A stretch of 64,000 nt of DNA from DASUGC01 sp035606665 (GCA_035606665.1 DATNEY010000009.1:186001-250000), one strand, 5' to 3'; shown: positions 25,537 through 34,796, counted from the stretch's first letter. Made by a program: numbers and translations. The notes: generated from the sequence alone by a model not told the origin.

Positions 25537-26919
25537 ATGTCCGGACGTTGCGTGCTGATCGTTGACGATGAACGTCTGGTCCGCTGGTCGCTGGCCCAGC
25601 GGCTGCGCGCCGACGGCCTCGACGTGCTCGAGGCCGAAACCGCGGCCGACGCCGTTGCGCAAGCCGACAAAAGCCCTGATGTCGTCATTCTCGACTATCA
25701 GCTGCCCGACGGCGACGGCCTGTCGATCCTGAAGCGTCTGCATCAAACGGATCCCGACCTTCCGGTCATCATGCTGACCGCGCACAAGGACGCGGAAACC
25801 ATCGTCGCGGCCATGAAGGCCGGGGCGCTCGATTACGTCACGAAGCCGTTCGAGGTCAGCGACGTCGCGACGCGCGTGGCGCGCGCACTCGAACTGACGA
25901 ACTCGCAACGCGAGCTGCGCCGGATCAAAGAGGATCTCGCCAAGCCCTTCAGCTTCGACTCGGTAGTCGGCGACTCGGCGGTGATGAAGAAGGCCAAAAC
26001 GCTGGCGCTGAAGGTTGCGCACAGCCCGAGTTCCACGGTCCTCATCACCGGCGAGAGCGGCACGGGCAAGGATCTGCTGGCTAAGGTCATTCACTACGCG
26101 AGCAGCCGCGCGCACCGCCCGTTTCTCAACATCACATGCTCCGCGCTTCCGGAGACGCTGCTCGAGTCCGAGCTTTTCGGACACGAGCGCGGGGCTTTTA
26201 CGGACGCGCGGCAGCAGAAGCGCGGGCTCTTCGAGCAGGCCGATCAGGGCAGCGCGTTTCTTGATGAGATTGGTGAGACTACGCCCACGCTCCAGGCCAA
26301 ACTACTGCGCTTCCTCGAAGAGAAGGCGTTCCGCCGGCTGGCCGGCACCTCGGACATAAAGGTCGACGTTCGCGTGATCGCCGCAACCAATCTGAACCTC
26401 GAGGAGCGGGTCCGCGAAGGCAGGTTCCGGGAGGACCTGTACTACCGCCTGAACGTGTTCCGGCTCGAAATGCCCCCGCTGCGCGACCGCGGAGACGACG
26501 TCGTGCTGCTGGCGCGACGATTCGTACGCAACTTCGCCGCCGAATTCCGACGCCCCGCACAAACGCTGAGCCCCGCCGCCGAGAAGGCGCTCGTCGGCTA
26601 CAGCTGGCCCGGCAACGTTCGCGAGCTCCGCAATCTGGTCGAGCGGGCGGTGATTCTCGCCGACGGCGACACGCTCGAGCCCGGAGACTTCGAGAGCCTG
26701 CACTCGCTGAATCGGGATCTGCAGCAGAGTGGCAGCGGGGAAATTCAACTGCCGACCGGAGGGTTGAATCTCGAGGACGTCGAGCGGCGGCTGGTGACGC
26801 TGGCGCTGGAGCGGACCAAGGGCAATCAGACGAAAGCCGCCGCCCTCCTCGGGCTGCACCGCGACCAGATCCGCTATCGCATGGAAAAGTTCGGCCTGGC
26901 GAAGCCCGAGAATTCCTGA
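25537..26919 (+). CDS. NtrC-family sigma-54-dependent response regulator
   Basis: 460 residues. The receiver domain is 1-120 (phospho-Asp53 in ILDYQLPDG, Lys in TKPF). The AAA+ domain spans about 140-375, with Walker A GESGTGKD, Walker B SAFLDEIGE, the sigma-54 contact loop GAFTDA (GAFTGA in most members) and an R-finger region FREDLYYRLNVF. A Fis-type helix-turn-helix (NQTKAAALLGLHRDQIRYRM) closes the protein. It should be phosphorylated by the FixL-like kinase and open sigma-54 promoters. At least eleven promoter candidates of this type surround it. The ATG at 25537 is where homology begins. Confidence 0.92.
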   Translation: MSGRCVLIVDDERLVRWSLAQRLRADGLDVLEAETAADAVAQADKSPDVVILDYQLPDGDGLSILKRLHQTDPDLPVIMLTAHKDAETIVAAMKAGALDYVTKPFEVSDVATRVARALELTNSQRELRRIKEDLAKPFSFDSVVGDSAVMKKAKTLALKVAHSPSSTVLITGESGTGKDLLAKVIHYASSRAHRPFLNITCSALPETLLESELFGHERGAFTDARQQKRGLFEQADQGSAFLDEIGETTPTLQAKLLRFLEEKAFRRLAGTSDIKVDVRVIAATNLNLEERVREGRFREDLYYRLNVFRLEMPPLRDRGDDVVLLARRFVRNFAAEFRRPAQTLSPAAEKALVGYSWPGNVRELRNLVERAVILADGDTLEPGDFESLHSLNRDLQQSGSGEIQLPTGGLNLEDVERRLVTLALERTKGNQTKAAALLGLHRDQIRYRMEKFGLAKPENS

Positions 26920-26927
26920 AGACGATC

Positions 26928-27434
26928 TCAGGCGACGCAGGAGTTCCGTCGTCCCAGTTCCGCCCGCAGATGATGGGCAACGTCGCGGATGAGCCGGTGA
27001 ACGGAGGCTTCCGCGATACGGTGGCCGACGATCGCATCGAGCGCGCTGCCGACACCGCCGAGCGGCGGTTCATATTGACCGAGATAATCTATCTGTGTCT
27101 CGGTCGACGTCAGCGGGTAGATCGACAGCACGCCGTTCATGAGCGGAAACAGCCGGGGATGATGCGCCGCTTCCCAGGAAATCGGCAATCGCATCACCGG
27201 CGACCCGTACGGCGCGGCCGGTTCGTCGATCGCCTGTCCGACCGTGCATGCGATCTCGGCTGAGACGTCGATGCCCGCAATCGTGGCGCTGAGTTCCGCA
27301 GAGAGCGATTGCGCACGTGCCGAGGCGACTCGCGTGGCGTCGCGGAATGTGCCGATCGGGTCGGCCAGCAGGGCGCCTCGGACTTCACTGAACGGCTGGT
27401 TCACATAGTCATAGCTGCGAATCTCACGTGACAC
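26928..27434 (-). CDS. SRPBCC-fold protein (START/polyketide-cyclase-like)
   Basis: 168 residues from GTG 27434, with GAGGAGG 5 bases upstream. The pattern of strands and the C-terminal block DYLGQYEPPLGGVGSALDAIVGHRIAEASVHRLIRDVAHHL are typical of SRPBCC domains, which bind hydrophobic ligands in a deep cavity. The ligand is unknown. The gene is divergent from nifJ, with a 263-bp gap; I found no sigma-54 site facing it. Confidence 0.65.
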   Translation of the reverse strand: MSREIRSYDYVNQPFSEVRGALLADPIGTFRDATRVASARAQSLSAELSATIAGIDVSAEIACTVGQAIDEPAAPYGSPVMRLPISWEAAHHPRLFPLMNGVLSIYPLTSTETQIDYLGQYEPPLGGVGSALDAIVGHRIAEASVHRLIRDVAHHLRAELGRRNSCVA

Positions 27435-27546
27435 GTCGGCCTCCTCGCGTTTTCCGCAACGCTTCGCGAACCACATAGGTTCAAAGACCCTGCCAACAGC
27501 GGGGGCTCGATAGAGCCCTGCGACCCTGCACTTCGCCCCGGCGTGA

Positions 27547-27560
27547 GGGGAATTTCCCGC
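27547..27560. promoter_or_regulatory. putative enhancer dyad for nifJ
   Basis: GGGGAATTTCCCGC has one mismatch to GCGRR-N4-YYCGC. Its centre is 83.5 bp from the -12 C of the nifJ promoter. A second inverted repeat (GGGCTC-N4-GAGCCC, 27503-27518) lies further upstream. Confidence 0.45.
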
Positions 27561-27622
27561 AGCCGGCGCGGTCAGTTGCCCATCTGCCTGATAACTCCCG
27601 GTGCGCGGCACGCACCCGGTCC

Positions 27623-27638
27623 TGGCATCACCGTTGCT
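27623..27638 (+). promoter_or_regulatory. sigma-54 promoter candidate for nifJ
   Basis: TGGCATCACCGTTGCT matches 11 of 12 consensus positions with correct spacing. Predicted start near 27649, about 49 bases before the nifJ ATG. Confidence 0.7.
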
Positions 27639-27697
27639 CAGATCACATCCCGAACCGTTCAGGACGTCGCGTTTGCGTTCTGGCGCTGGGGGGACGA

Positions 27698-30600
27698 ATG
27701 TCCGAACGCTGGATCACCACCGACGGCAACGAAGCCTGCGCAGCCGTTGCCTATCAACTGAGCGACGTCATCGCCATCTATCCGATTACGCCCTCGTCCA
27801 CGATGGCGGAGCTGGCCGACGAATGGGCTTCGGCCCGGCAACCCAATCTCTGGGGCGCGATCCCGACCGTTGCCGAGATGCAGAGTGAGGGCGGCGCCGC
27901 CGGCGCGATTCACGGCGCGCTGCAGGCAGGCGGACTGGCGACGACGTTTACGGCGAGTCAGGGCCTGCTGTTGATGATCCCGAACATGTACAAGATCGCC
28001 GGCGAGCTGACGCCCACGGTGATCCACGTGTCCGCCCGGGCACTGGCGACGCACGCGTTGTCGATCTTCGGAGATCACAGCGACGTGATGGCCGTCCGGC
28101 AGACCGGCTTCGCGCTGCTCTCGTCGTCTTCAGTGCAGGAGGCGCAGGATCTGGCGCTCGTCGCGCACGCCTCGTCGCTCGCGGCGCGGGTGCCGTTCCT
28201 TCATTTCTTCGACGGGTTCCGGACCTCGCACGAGATTCAGAAGATATCCGCCATCGAGCTCGACACCATCCGGAGGCTGGTCGACGACGGATGCGTTCGT
28301 GACCATCGAGAGCGGGCGCTGAATCCGAATCGCCCCGTCGTCCGCGGCACGGCACAGAACCCTGACGTGTTCTTTCAGGGCCGCGAGGCATCCAATCCTT
28401 ACTACCTGGTGACCCCGGAAATTGTGCGCTCGAAGATGCGGCTGCTTGGCGAACTCACGGGCCGCTTGCATGACCTCTTCGAGTATCACGGCGCCCCCGA
28501 CGCCACGGACATCATCGTGATGATGGGCTCCGGCGCCGAGACCGCGCGCGCCACCGTGGATGCTCTCGCACCAGCCCGCATCGGTGTCGTAACGGTCAAG
28601 CTGTACCGTCCGTGGAGTATGTCCGACTTCCTGCGGGTACTGCCTGACACCGTCCAGCGTATCGCCGTGCTCGATCGGACCAAGGAACCTGGTGCCATCG
28701 GCGAGCCGTTGTACCAGGACGTCGTGACCGCCCTGGTGGAGGGCATGGCAAACGGCGCGACGCCGATAGCCACGATGCCGAGAGTCATCGGCGGCCGTTA
28801 CGGTCTGGGCTCCAAGGAGTTCACGCCGGCGATGGTCAAGGCCGTGTTCGAAGAGCTTGCGTCACCGTCTCGCAGGCCGCACTTCACCGTCGGGATCGTG
28901 GATGACGTCACCGGCCTTTCACTGCCGGTCGATGAGGGATTCGACGTGGAACCGGAAGGGACGGTCCGGGCGGTGTTCTTCGGCCTGGGCGCGGACGGCA
29001 CGGTCGGCGCGAACAAGAACAGCGTCAAGATCATCGGCGACGAACCCGATCGATGGGCGCAGGGCTACTTCGTCTATGACTCGAAAAAATCCGGCGCCGT
29101 CACCGTTTCACACCTGCGCTTCGGACGGCAGCCAATCCACGCCCCGTACCTGATTTCCCGCGCGTCCATCGTCGCCTGCCATCAATTCGGGTTTCTGTCG
29201 AAGTTTGACGTCGTGTCCCTGGCCGAACCAGGCGCGATCGTTCTCCTGAATGCCCCGTACGAGCCGGATCGCCTCTGGACGGAGCTCCCACGGGAAGTAC
29301 AGGACATCGTCATCGATCGACAACTGCGGCTGTTCACGATCGATGCGTACCGGGTCGCGCGCGAGGCGGGCCTGGGGACGCGCATCAACACGATCATGCA
29401 GGCATGTTTCTTCGCACTCTCCGGCGTTCTGCCCCCCGACGAAGCGCTGTCAAAAATCAAGGAGACCATCAAGAAGACCTACAGCAAGCGTGGCGACGCG
29501 GTTGTCGCGAAGAACTACGCCGTCGTGGATGCCGCGCTGGCGCATCTGCATCGCGTTGCCGTCCCACCGGCGGCTACGGCCGCACAGCACGTCAGGAAAC
29601 CGGTTCCGGACGTCGCGCCCGATTTCGTCAGACGCGTGACCGCGCTCATGCTGGCGAACCAGGGCGACCGGCTTCCCGTGAGTGCATTTCCCATAGACGG
29701 GACATGGCCGACGGGCACATCGAAATGGGAGAAGCGCGACATCGCCACCGAGTTGCCGGTGTGGGATGAGGCGCTCTGCATTCAGTGCAACAAGTGTGCG
29801 TTCGTCTGCCCGCATGCGGCCATCCGCGTCAAGGTCTTTGACGAGGCGGCTGTGACCGGCGCACCGCAGCCGTTCAAACACGTCCGCTACAAGGGCCCGG
29901 AGTTCACGGGTCAGTATTCCGTGCAGGTCGCGCCCGAGGACTGTACCGGCTGCGGTGTCTGTGTCAGTGTGTGTCCGGTCAAGTCCAAGGCTGACCCCAG
30001 CCATCGTGCGGTCAACATGGCGCCCAAGGGCCCCATCGCAGCGCAGGAGCGCGACAACTTCGAGTTCTTCCTCGGGCTTCCCGAGCCGGATCGCACTCGG
30101 GTCACGCCCGACGTCAAGAGCACGCAGTTTCTGCAACCGCTCATGGAGTTCTCCGGTGCGTGCGCCGGGTGTGGTGAGACGCCTTACCTCAAGCTGCTCA
30201 CGCAACTCTTCGGCGAACGCGCCGTCATTGCGAACGCCACCGGGTGCTCCTCGATTTTCGGCGGCAACCTGCCGACGACGCCGTACACGACGAACAAGGA
30301 CGGCCGCGGCCCGGCCTGGGCGAATTCACTGTTCGAAGACAACGCCGAGTTCGGCTATGGCATGAAACTGGCCATCGACCAGCATGTCGCGCGGGCACGC
30401 GCGCTCGCATCCTCACTGGCCGCCGTGCTGCCGGAAACCCTGGTGCAGGGGCTGCTCACCTCGCCACAGCGGACCGAAACTGAACTCAAGGCTCAGCGTG
30501 AACGGATTGCCGAGCTTCGGCGTCTCCTTCCGGCCATCGCCACAATTGAGGCGCGCGAGCTCGATCGGGTGGCCGAATACCTGCTGGACCGATCTGTCTG

Positions 30601-31231
30601 GATCGTCGGCGGCGATGGCTGGGCCTACGACATCGGCTATGGCGGTCTCGATCACGTGCTGGCCTCGGGCGCCGATGTGAACGTGCTCGTACTCGACACC
30701 GAGGTGTACTCGAACACAGGCGGCCAGCAATCAAAGGCCACGCCGACGGGCGCGTCCGCGAAGTTCGCCGCGTCCGGCAAACGAGGCGCGAAGAAGGACC
30801 TGGGCCTGATGGCGATGGCGTACGGTCACGTCTATGTGGCGCAGATCGCATTCGGCGCGAAGGACGGCCAGACGCTGAAAGCTCTGATCGAGGCCGAGTC
30901 GTATCCAGGCCCTTCTTTGGTCATCGCCTACAGCCACTGCATCGCGCACGGCTATGACCTGGCGTGCGGCCTGGAGCATCAGAAGCTCGCCGCCGATTCC
31001 GGGTACTGGCCTCTCTATCGATTCGATCCGCGCCGGGTGTCCAACGGCCAACCTGCGCTCGGGCTCGATTCTCCTCCGCCGAAGAAACACGTGGGAGAAT
31101 TGATGGCGGAAGAAACGCGTTTCAGAATCACGCAGCACGCGGATCCCGTACGGTACGAGGATCTCGTCGCGGAGTCGGAAGCCCGGATTCGCAGAAGGTT
31201 GGATCTCTACGAGAAACTCGGCCGGAGCTGA
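27698..31231 (+). CDS. nifJ: pyruvate:ferredoxin (flavodoxin) oxidoreductase
   Basis: 1177 residues, the usual length of the single-chain enzyme. It oxidises pyruvate with CoA to acetyl-CoA and CO2 and reduces ferredoxin or flavodoxin. Domains in order: pyrimidine-binding domain I (IYPITPSSTMAELADEWA), domain II, gamma domain (FFGLGADGTVGANKNSVKII), EKR-type linker, two [4Fe-4S] motifs (CIQCNKCAFVCP near 688 and CTGCGVCVSVCP near 749), and the TPP domain with ACAGCGETPY, NATGCSSIFGGNLPTTPY, VGGDGWAYDIGYGG and LDTEVYSNTGGQQSKATP. The oxygen-sensitive chemistry suits a low-oxygen regulon. A sigma-54 promoter and enhancer candidate lie upstream. The product acetyl-CoA can feed the ADP-forming ligase at 35638-37836. 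Confidence 0.97.
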   Translation: MSERWITTDGNEACAAVAYQLSDVIAIYPITPSSTMAELADEWASARQPNLWGAIPTVAEMQSEGGAAGAIHGALQAGGLATTFTASQGLLLMIPNMYKIAGELTPTVIHVSARALATHALSIFGDHSDVMAVRQTGFALLSSSSVQEAQDLALVAHASSLAARVPFLHFFDGFRTSHEIQKISAIELDTIRRLVDDGCVRDHRERALNPNRPVVRGTAQNPDVFFQGREASNPYYLVTPEIVRSKMRLLGELTGRLHDLFEYHGAPDATDIIVMMGSGAETARATVDALAPARIGVVTVKLYRPWSMSDFLRVLPDTVQRIAVLDRTKEPGAIGEPLYQDVVTALVEGMANGATPIATMPRVIGGRYGLGSKEFTPAMVKAVFEELASPSRRPHFTVGIVDDVTGLSLPVDEGFDVEPEGTVRAVFFGLGADGTVGANKNSVKIIGDEPDRWAQGYFVYDSKKSGAVTVSHLRFGRQPIHAPYLISRASIVACHQFGFLSKFDVVSLAEPGAIVLLNAPYEPDRLWTELPREVQDIVIDRQLRLFTIDAYRVAREAGLGTRINTIMQACFFALSGVLPPDEALSKIKETIKKTYSKRGDAVVAKNYAVVDAALAHLHRVAVPPAATAAQHVRKPVPDVAPDFVRRVTALMLANQGDRLPVSAFPIDGTWPTGTSKWEKRDIATELPVWDEALCIQCNKCAFVCPHAAIRVKVFDEAAVTGAPQPFKHVRYKGPEFTGQYSVQVAPEDCTGCGVCVSVCPVKSKADPSHRAVNMAPKGPIAAQERDNFEFFLGLPEPDRTRVTPDVKSTQFLQPLMEFSGACAGCGETPYLKLLTQLFGERAVIANATGCSSIFGGNLPTTPYTTNKDGRGPAWANSLFEDNAEFGYGMKLAIDQHVARARALASSLAAVLPETLVQGLLTSPQRTETELKAQRERIAELRRLLPAIATIEARELDRVAEYLLDRSVWIVGGDGWAYDIGYGGLDHVLASGADVNVLVLDTEVYSNTGGQQSKATPTGASAKFAASGKRGAKKDLGLMAMAYGHVYVAQIAFGAKDGQTLKALIEAESYPGPSLVIAYSHCIAHGYDLACGLEHQKLAADSGYWPLYRFDPRRVSNGQPALGLDSPPPKKHVGELMAEETRFRITQHADPVRYEDLVAESEARIRRRLDLYEKLGRS

Positions 31232-31246
31232 CGCCAGTCGAAGCAA

Positions 31247-32488
31247 ATGCCGCAATCCGAACTAGCCGGACTTGTCGTCGCCCTTCTCGGCGGCGCCGGC
31301 GTTGGTCTCGAGCGTCAGTGGTCCGGTCACGCTGATGGACCGCGCGCCCGCTTTGCGGGCATCAGGACGTTCACGCTGCTTGGTGCGCTGGGAGGCTTGA
31401 GCGGGGACCTCTGGCGCTCAGGCATGACGCTGCCTGCGGGTGTTCTTCTCGCCGGCGCAGTCCTGATCGTCGTGGCCGGTTACGTCGTCGCAAGCCGCAC
31501 CGACATCGACGGCACCACCGAGGTCGCCGCGCTCGTGGTTCTTGCGGCCGGCATCTTTGCGGGGATCGGCTCAATCCGTCTGGCGAGCGGCATCTTCGCG
31601 TTGCTCACGCTGATCCTCGTCGAGAAGTCGAGGCTCCATGCGCTCGTGAAGCGGATTGACGACGTCGGTCTCCGATCGGGCGTGCAATTCGGCGTGATGG
31701 CGCTGGTGATCCTGCCGCTTCTTCCGGAAGGGCCGTTCGGCCCCGTGGGTGGCATCCGGCCGCGTGAGCTGTGGGCGCTGGTGCTCTTCTTCAGCGCCCT
31801 GAGTTTCGCGGGCTTTGTCGCCCGCAGAGTGGCTGGGCCGGGTCGTGGATACCTCGTGACCGGGCTGCTCGGCGGGCTGGTGTCATCGACCAACACGACC
31901 TTGATGTTCGCGCGCGCGAGCCGCCATCACCGATCGATGGAACGGGCGCTGGCGTTTGGCGCCGTGGCGGCCAATGCCATGCTCTTTCCGCGTGTGGTCG
32001 TGGCCACTGCCGTGCTGGGTCCAGCGGTTGTGCCCGCCCTCGTCTTGTATCTGGCTCCACCGGCTGCCGTCGCTGTGGCGCTGATGCTTTGGTACCGCAC
32101 GTCTGGCTCGGAAGAAAGAGAGCTGACGCCGCGCAATCCTCTACAACTTGCGCAGGCGCTTCAGATGGCCGTGATGTTTCAGGCGGTACTCGTTCTCGTC
32201 TATCTGGCTCGCAGTACGTGGGGCACGTCGGGTGTGCTCTCTGCCGCGGCGGTGCTTGGCTTGACGGACGTGGACGCGCTCACAATCTCGATGGCCCGTG
32301 ACATTGCGCCGGCCCTGTCTGCGCAAACCGCGGCCGCCGGCATCGCGATCGGCATCGGAGCCAACACCCTGGTGAAGCTCGGAATTGCGCTGTTCTTCGG
32401 CAGCCGTCAGTTCAAGCTGATCGTGGGCGGCGCACTGACATTGATGCTTGCCGCTCTTTCCGCAGTACTGGTCTGGCGGGTGCTGTGA
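31247..32488 (+). CDS. MgtC/DUF4010 family membrane protein
   Basis: 413 residues with about 12 hydrophobic segments. The N-terminal 150 residues carry the MgtC-like motif LLGGAGVGLERQW and FAGIRTFTLLGALGGL; the rest is the DUF4010 domain (GLLGGLVSSTNTTLMFARASR, LTDVDALTISMA). The family is of unknown transport function. It lies 15 bp after nifJ, so co-transcription is likely. Its 3' end overlaps the convergent membrane-protein gene by 82 bp. Confidence 0.85.
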   Translation: MPQSELAGLVVALLGGAGVGLERQWSGHADGPRARFAGIRTFTLLGALGGLSGDLWRSGMTLPAGVLLAGAVLIVVAGYVVASRTDIDGTTEVAALVVLAAGIFAGIGSIRLASGIFALLTLILVEKSRLHALVKRIDDVGLRSGVQFGVMALVILPLLPEGPFGPVGGIRPRELWALVLFFSALSFAGFVARRVAGPGRGYLVTGLLGGLVSSTNTTLMFARASRHHRSMERALAFGAVAANAMLFPRVVVATAVLGPAVVPALVLYLAPPAAVAVALMLWYRTSGSEERELTPRNPLQLAQALQMAVMFQAVLVLVYLARSTWGTSGVLSAAAVLGLTDVDALTISMARDIAPALSAQTAAAGIAIGIGANTLVKLGIALFFGSRQFKLIVGGALTLMLAALSAVLVWRVL

Positions 32489-33123
32489 AAGAGCCTGGCC
32501 AGTGCCCAGGTTGACGCCGGAAACGTCACCGCCCACAGCGCCGCGATCCATATCAACCAGTGAACGTACATCTGCAACGCAAGGAACGGCAGGAGAGCGC
32601 CATTCGCCGTCAAGGACAGCCGAATGACGCGTTCAAGACCGTTTCCTCTGAACACACGCGCGGCACAGAGGCTTGCCAGGCTCATGAAGCTGTATCCAAG
32701 GATGTCCACTGCGTACAGGAATGAATCGAACGGTGTGAAAAGGAACTGCTCAATGCCTTGGGTTCGACCGGCCGAGAGCCGGGGCGCGACCCACGTCAGC
32801 TGCACGTAGTAGTTGATGCCGATCAATGCCGTGTAGATCGTCGCGAATGACACCGCCGCGTGGCTCCAGATCTTCCGATCTGCCGGCGTCAACTGGTGGA
32901 TGCTCAGTGTGAGCAACAGGAACGTTGGGCCGAGGAAGAGGGACGGTGTGAGAAGGACGATCAGCCCAAGAGCGGTGCTCGCATTGTGGGCTCCGCCTCC
33001 GGATTCCATCAGTCCCATCCACTCGGCAAGCTGACCAACGACGTAGGTGAGACTGAAGAACGTGGCGAATACGGCCGACCAGAATCCAACCGACCTGGTC
33101 GAAGGGGAAATCTCGACAGCCAC
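32407..33123 (-). CDS. membrane protein of unknown function
   Basis: 238 residues with about six helices, and no family I can name. It follows the SRPBCC membrane gene by 3 bp and is co-transcribed with it. Its last 27 codons lie antisense within the 3' end of the DUF4010 gene. A Thr/Ser-rich cytoplasmic tail of about 25 residues ends the protein. Confidence 0.6.
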   Translation of the reverse strand: MAVEISPSTRSVGFWSAVFATFFSLTYVVGQLAEWMGLMESGGGAHNASTALGLIVLLTPSLFLGPTFLLLTLSIHQLTPADRKIWSHAAVSFATIYTALIGINYYVQLTWVAPRLSAGRTQGIEQFLFTPFDSFLYAVDILGYSFMSLASLCAARVFRGNGLERVIRLSLTANGALLPFLALQMYVHWLIWIAALWAVTFPASTWALARLFHSTRQTSTAERAASINVSAPPTISLN

Positions 33124-33126
33124 GGC

Positions 33127-34086
33127 TTACCTCGCGCCGGACATCACCCCGACATGCCCACCAGCGATTGGAGCGAGCGATGCGTGCTGGCGCGGCTTCC
33201 GGCGGCAGACAATCACACCGACCACGATGACGAAGGGCAGCGACACGAGCGGCGAGGGTTGCAGGAGTGTCAGCATTTCGAATGTCGCTGCGGCCGCAAC
33301 GAGTCCGAGGAGCGGCCGGCGCCAGTTGCGGCGCGCGACCACTTGCGCAGACGCCCAGAGAAACATCAGGAATGTCGCGGCCCATAGCACCGTCTGCGTG
33401 TGGTTTTCGCGCCGGCTGCGGGCGCCCGTTTCTGCGACTTCCTTGATGCCGATGAGCATCCGGCGCTCCATGGCGAAGTGGATCGGGTCGAAGATCAGCG
33501 AGTCGAATCCCACGCCCAGCATCGTGGGCCGTGCCGAGCCACGGCCGCGTACGAGCAGTCGCGTGCTGTCCGTGCCGATCGGCTGGATCACGAATGTCCA
33601 GCTGCCGTTTTCCGGCGCGTTGAGAGGCGTGCCGACCATGCGTGTAGCGAAGCCGAGCACGCGTCCCGGGTCGAACGCGCTCAGCGTGGCAAACCCGATC
33701 CCGCCGGCCTTCGTGCTCGGGTACATCCAGAGTTTGTCGCCGAGCCGCCACTGTTGCTTGTCCGGTCTCGGGACATCCTCGGTCGGCATCTCGCAACCAA
33801 CGAGGTTCTCGAGCAGATCGAAACTGTAGAAGCCACCGCGGTCCTGGCCGAGTTGTGCCAGCCAGGGCCACACGGCAGCTGCGGGCGCATCAATCGTGAT
33901 CGCTCGCGTCGACTGTGCGGCCGCATCCTCGACGATTTCATCACCAGGCAGGGCCATCAGACGTTCATTGGAGGTGGCACCCCAATTGAGGAAAGCCGGG
34001 CGTACGACTTCCACGTGGTTCACAACAACCAGAGTGAGTGTCACGCCCAGAATCAGGATTCGCTGGAGGATGCGGCCGGCTGACAT
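33127..34086 (-). CDS. SRPBCC domain protein with membrane helices
   Basis: About 319 residues. One N-terminal helix (ILQRILILGVTLTLVVVNHV) is followed by an SRPBCC-like domain (about 55-220): ITIDAPAAAVWPWLAQLGQDRGGFYSFDLLENLVG, then WTFVIQPIGTDSTRLLVRGRG. Two or three C-terminal helices end the protein. The tryptophan-rich W-P-W-L-x-Q-x-G motif is typical of this subfamily. I start it at ATG 34086 rather than 34107 because the sigma-54 promoter candidate at 34103-34118 overlaps the upstream ATG. The ligand is unknown. Confidence 0.7.
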   Translation of the reverse strand: MSAGRILQRILILGVTLTLVVVNHVEVVRPAFLNWGATSNERLMALPGDEIVEDAAAQSTRAITIDAPAAAVWPWLAQLGQDRGGFYSFDLLENLVGCEMPTEDVPRPDKQQWRLGDKLWMYPSTKAGGIGFATLSAFDPGRVLGFATRMVGTPLNAPENGSWTFVIQPIGTDSTRLLVRGRGSARPTMLGVGFDSLIFDPIHFAMERRMLIGIKEVAETGARSRRENHTQTVLWAATFLMFLWASAQVVARRNWRRPLLGLVAAAATFEMLTLLQPSPLVSLPFVIVVGVIVCRRKPRQHASLAPIAGGHVGVMSGAR

Positions 34087-34102
34087 AGGCGCCGGACGAA
34101 AG

Positions 34103-34118
34103 TGCATATCGCGAGCCA
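34103..34118 (-). promoter_or_regulatory. sigma-54 promoter candidate for the SRPBCC/membrane gene pair
   Basis: Minus-strand TGGCTCGCGATATGCA matches 10 of 12 consensus positions. Predicted start of transcription is 6 bases before the ATG at 34086. Confidence 0.5.
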
Positions 34119-34170
34119 GAACTCAGATGGAGCAAGTAGCGTCAGCGCTCATTGCCGGCGCTAGGCACAT

Positions 34171-34184
34171 GCGGAGATTCCTGC
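34171..34184. promoter_or_regulatory. putative enhancer dyad for the SRPBCC/membrane gene pair
   Basis: GCGGAGATTCCTGC has one mismatch to GCGRR-N4-YYCGC. Its centre is 73.5 bp from the -12 C, the same spacing as at hsp20. Confidence 0.45.
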
Positions 34185-34274
34185 AGCCCTGCTGAAAAGT
34201 GCGCGCTGGCGGACGGCCGATCTCGCCGGCCACGAAGAGATCCTTCAGGCCCGAACTATGCAGTGCCGTTGGTC

Positions 34275-34796
34275 ATGAGTACTCGACCAGCAATTCACCG
34301 CACCGTATTGGCCTCCGGTCTCCTGGCGGGGTTGATCCTTACGCTGACGTCCTGCGCCAGTGCCACCATCGTTTCCCTTGAGGGACGGACTGCCGATGTT
34401 TCCGCGCTCGCCGGCGAGTGGGCAGGCACCTACATCAGTCCCGAAATGGGCCGCCAGGGCACCATCTGGTTCAAGCTCGTCGAAGGCGAAGGGCACGCGC
34501 ATGGCGAGGTTCGCATGACTCCGCGTGGCAGTGTCATGCCGTACGCGCGCGAGATGCCGACCGTGCAGCCGCGCGAGCCCATCCAGTTCCTCGGTATTCG
34601 CTTCGTGCGCGTGTCCGCGACAGACGTGAGCGGAGTGCTCGATCCGTACTGGGACCCGGATGCGGGTTGTAATGCGAACACGACATTCCGGGGAAGATTG
34701 CATGGCGATCGGCTCGAAGGTGAGTTCGAGACGCGGCTGTACACGGGTACCGTCGCCCTGGGCCGCTGGAGTGCCGCGCGCAAGGTTGCCCGATAG
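34275..34796 (+). CDS. lipoprotein of unknown function
   Basis: 173 residues from ATG 34275. The N-terminus has a lipoprotein signal (VLASGLLAGLILTLTSC, lipobox cysteine at about residue 28). The mature part is beta-rich with short repeats of the form GEWAGTY...GxIWFKL...GHAHGEVRM and FRGRLHGDRLEGEFETRLYTG, similar to small avidin- or lipocalin-like barrels. No known family. The stop overlaps the start of the next gene by one base. Confidence 0.65.
   Translation: MSTRPAIHRTVLASGLLAGLILTLTSCASATIVSLEGRTADVSALAGEWAGTYISPEMGRQGTIWFKLVEGEGHAHGEVRMTPRGSVMPYAREMPTVQPREPIQFLGIRFVRVSATDVSGVLDPYWDPDAGCNANTTFRGRLHGDRLEGEFETRLYTGTVALGRWSAARKVAR

Noticed and set aside
27435..27546. Possible sigma-54 promoter for the SRPBCC gene divergent from nifJ
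   Set aside because: No GC-N10-CC arrangement with extended match was found at the distances expected from the nifJ dyad.
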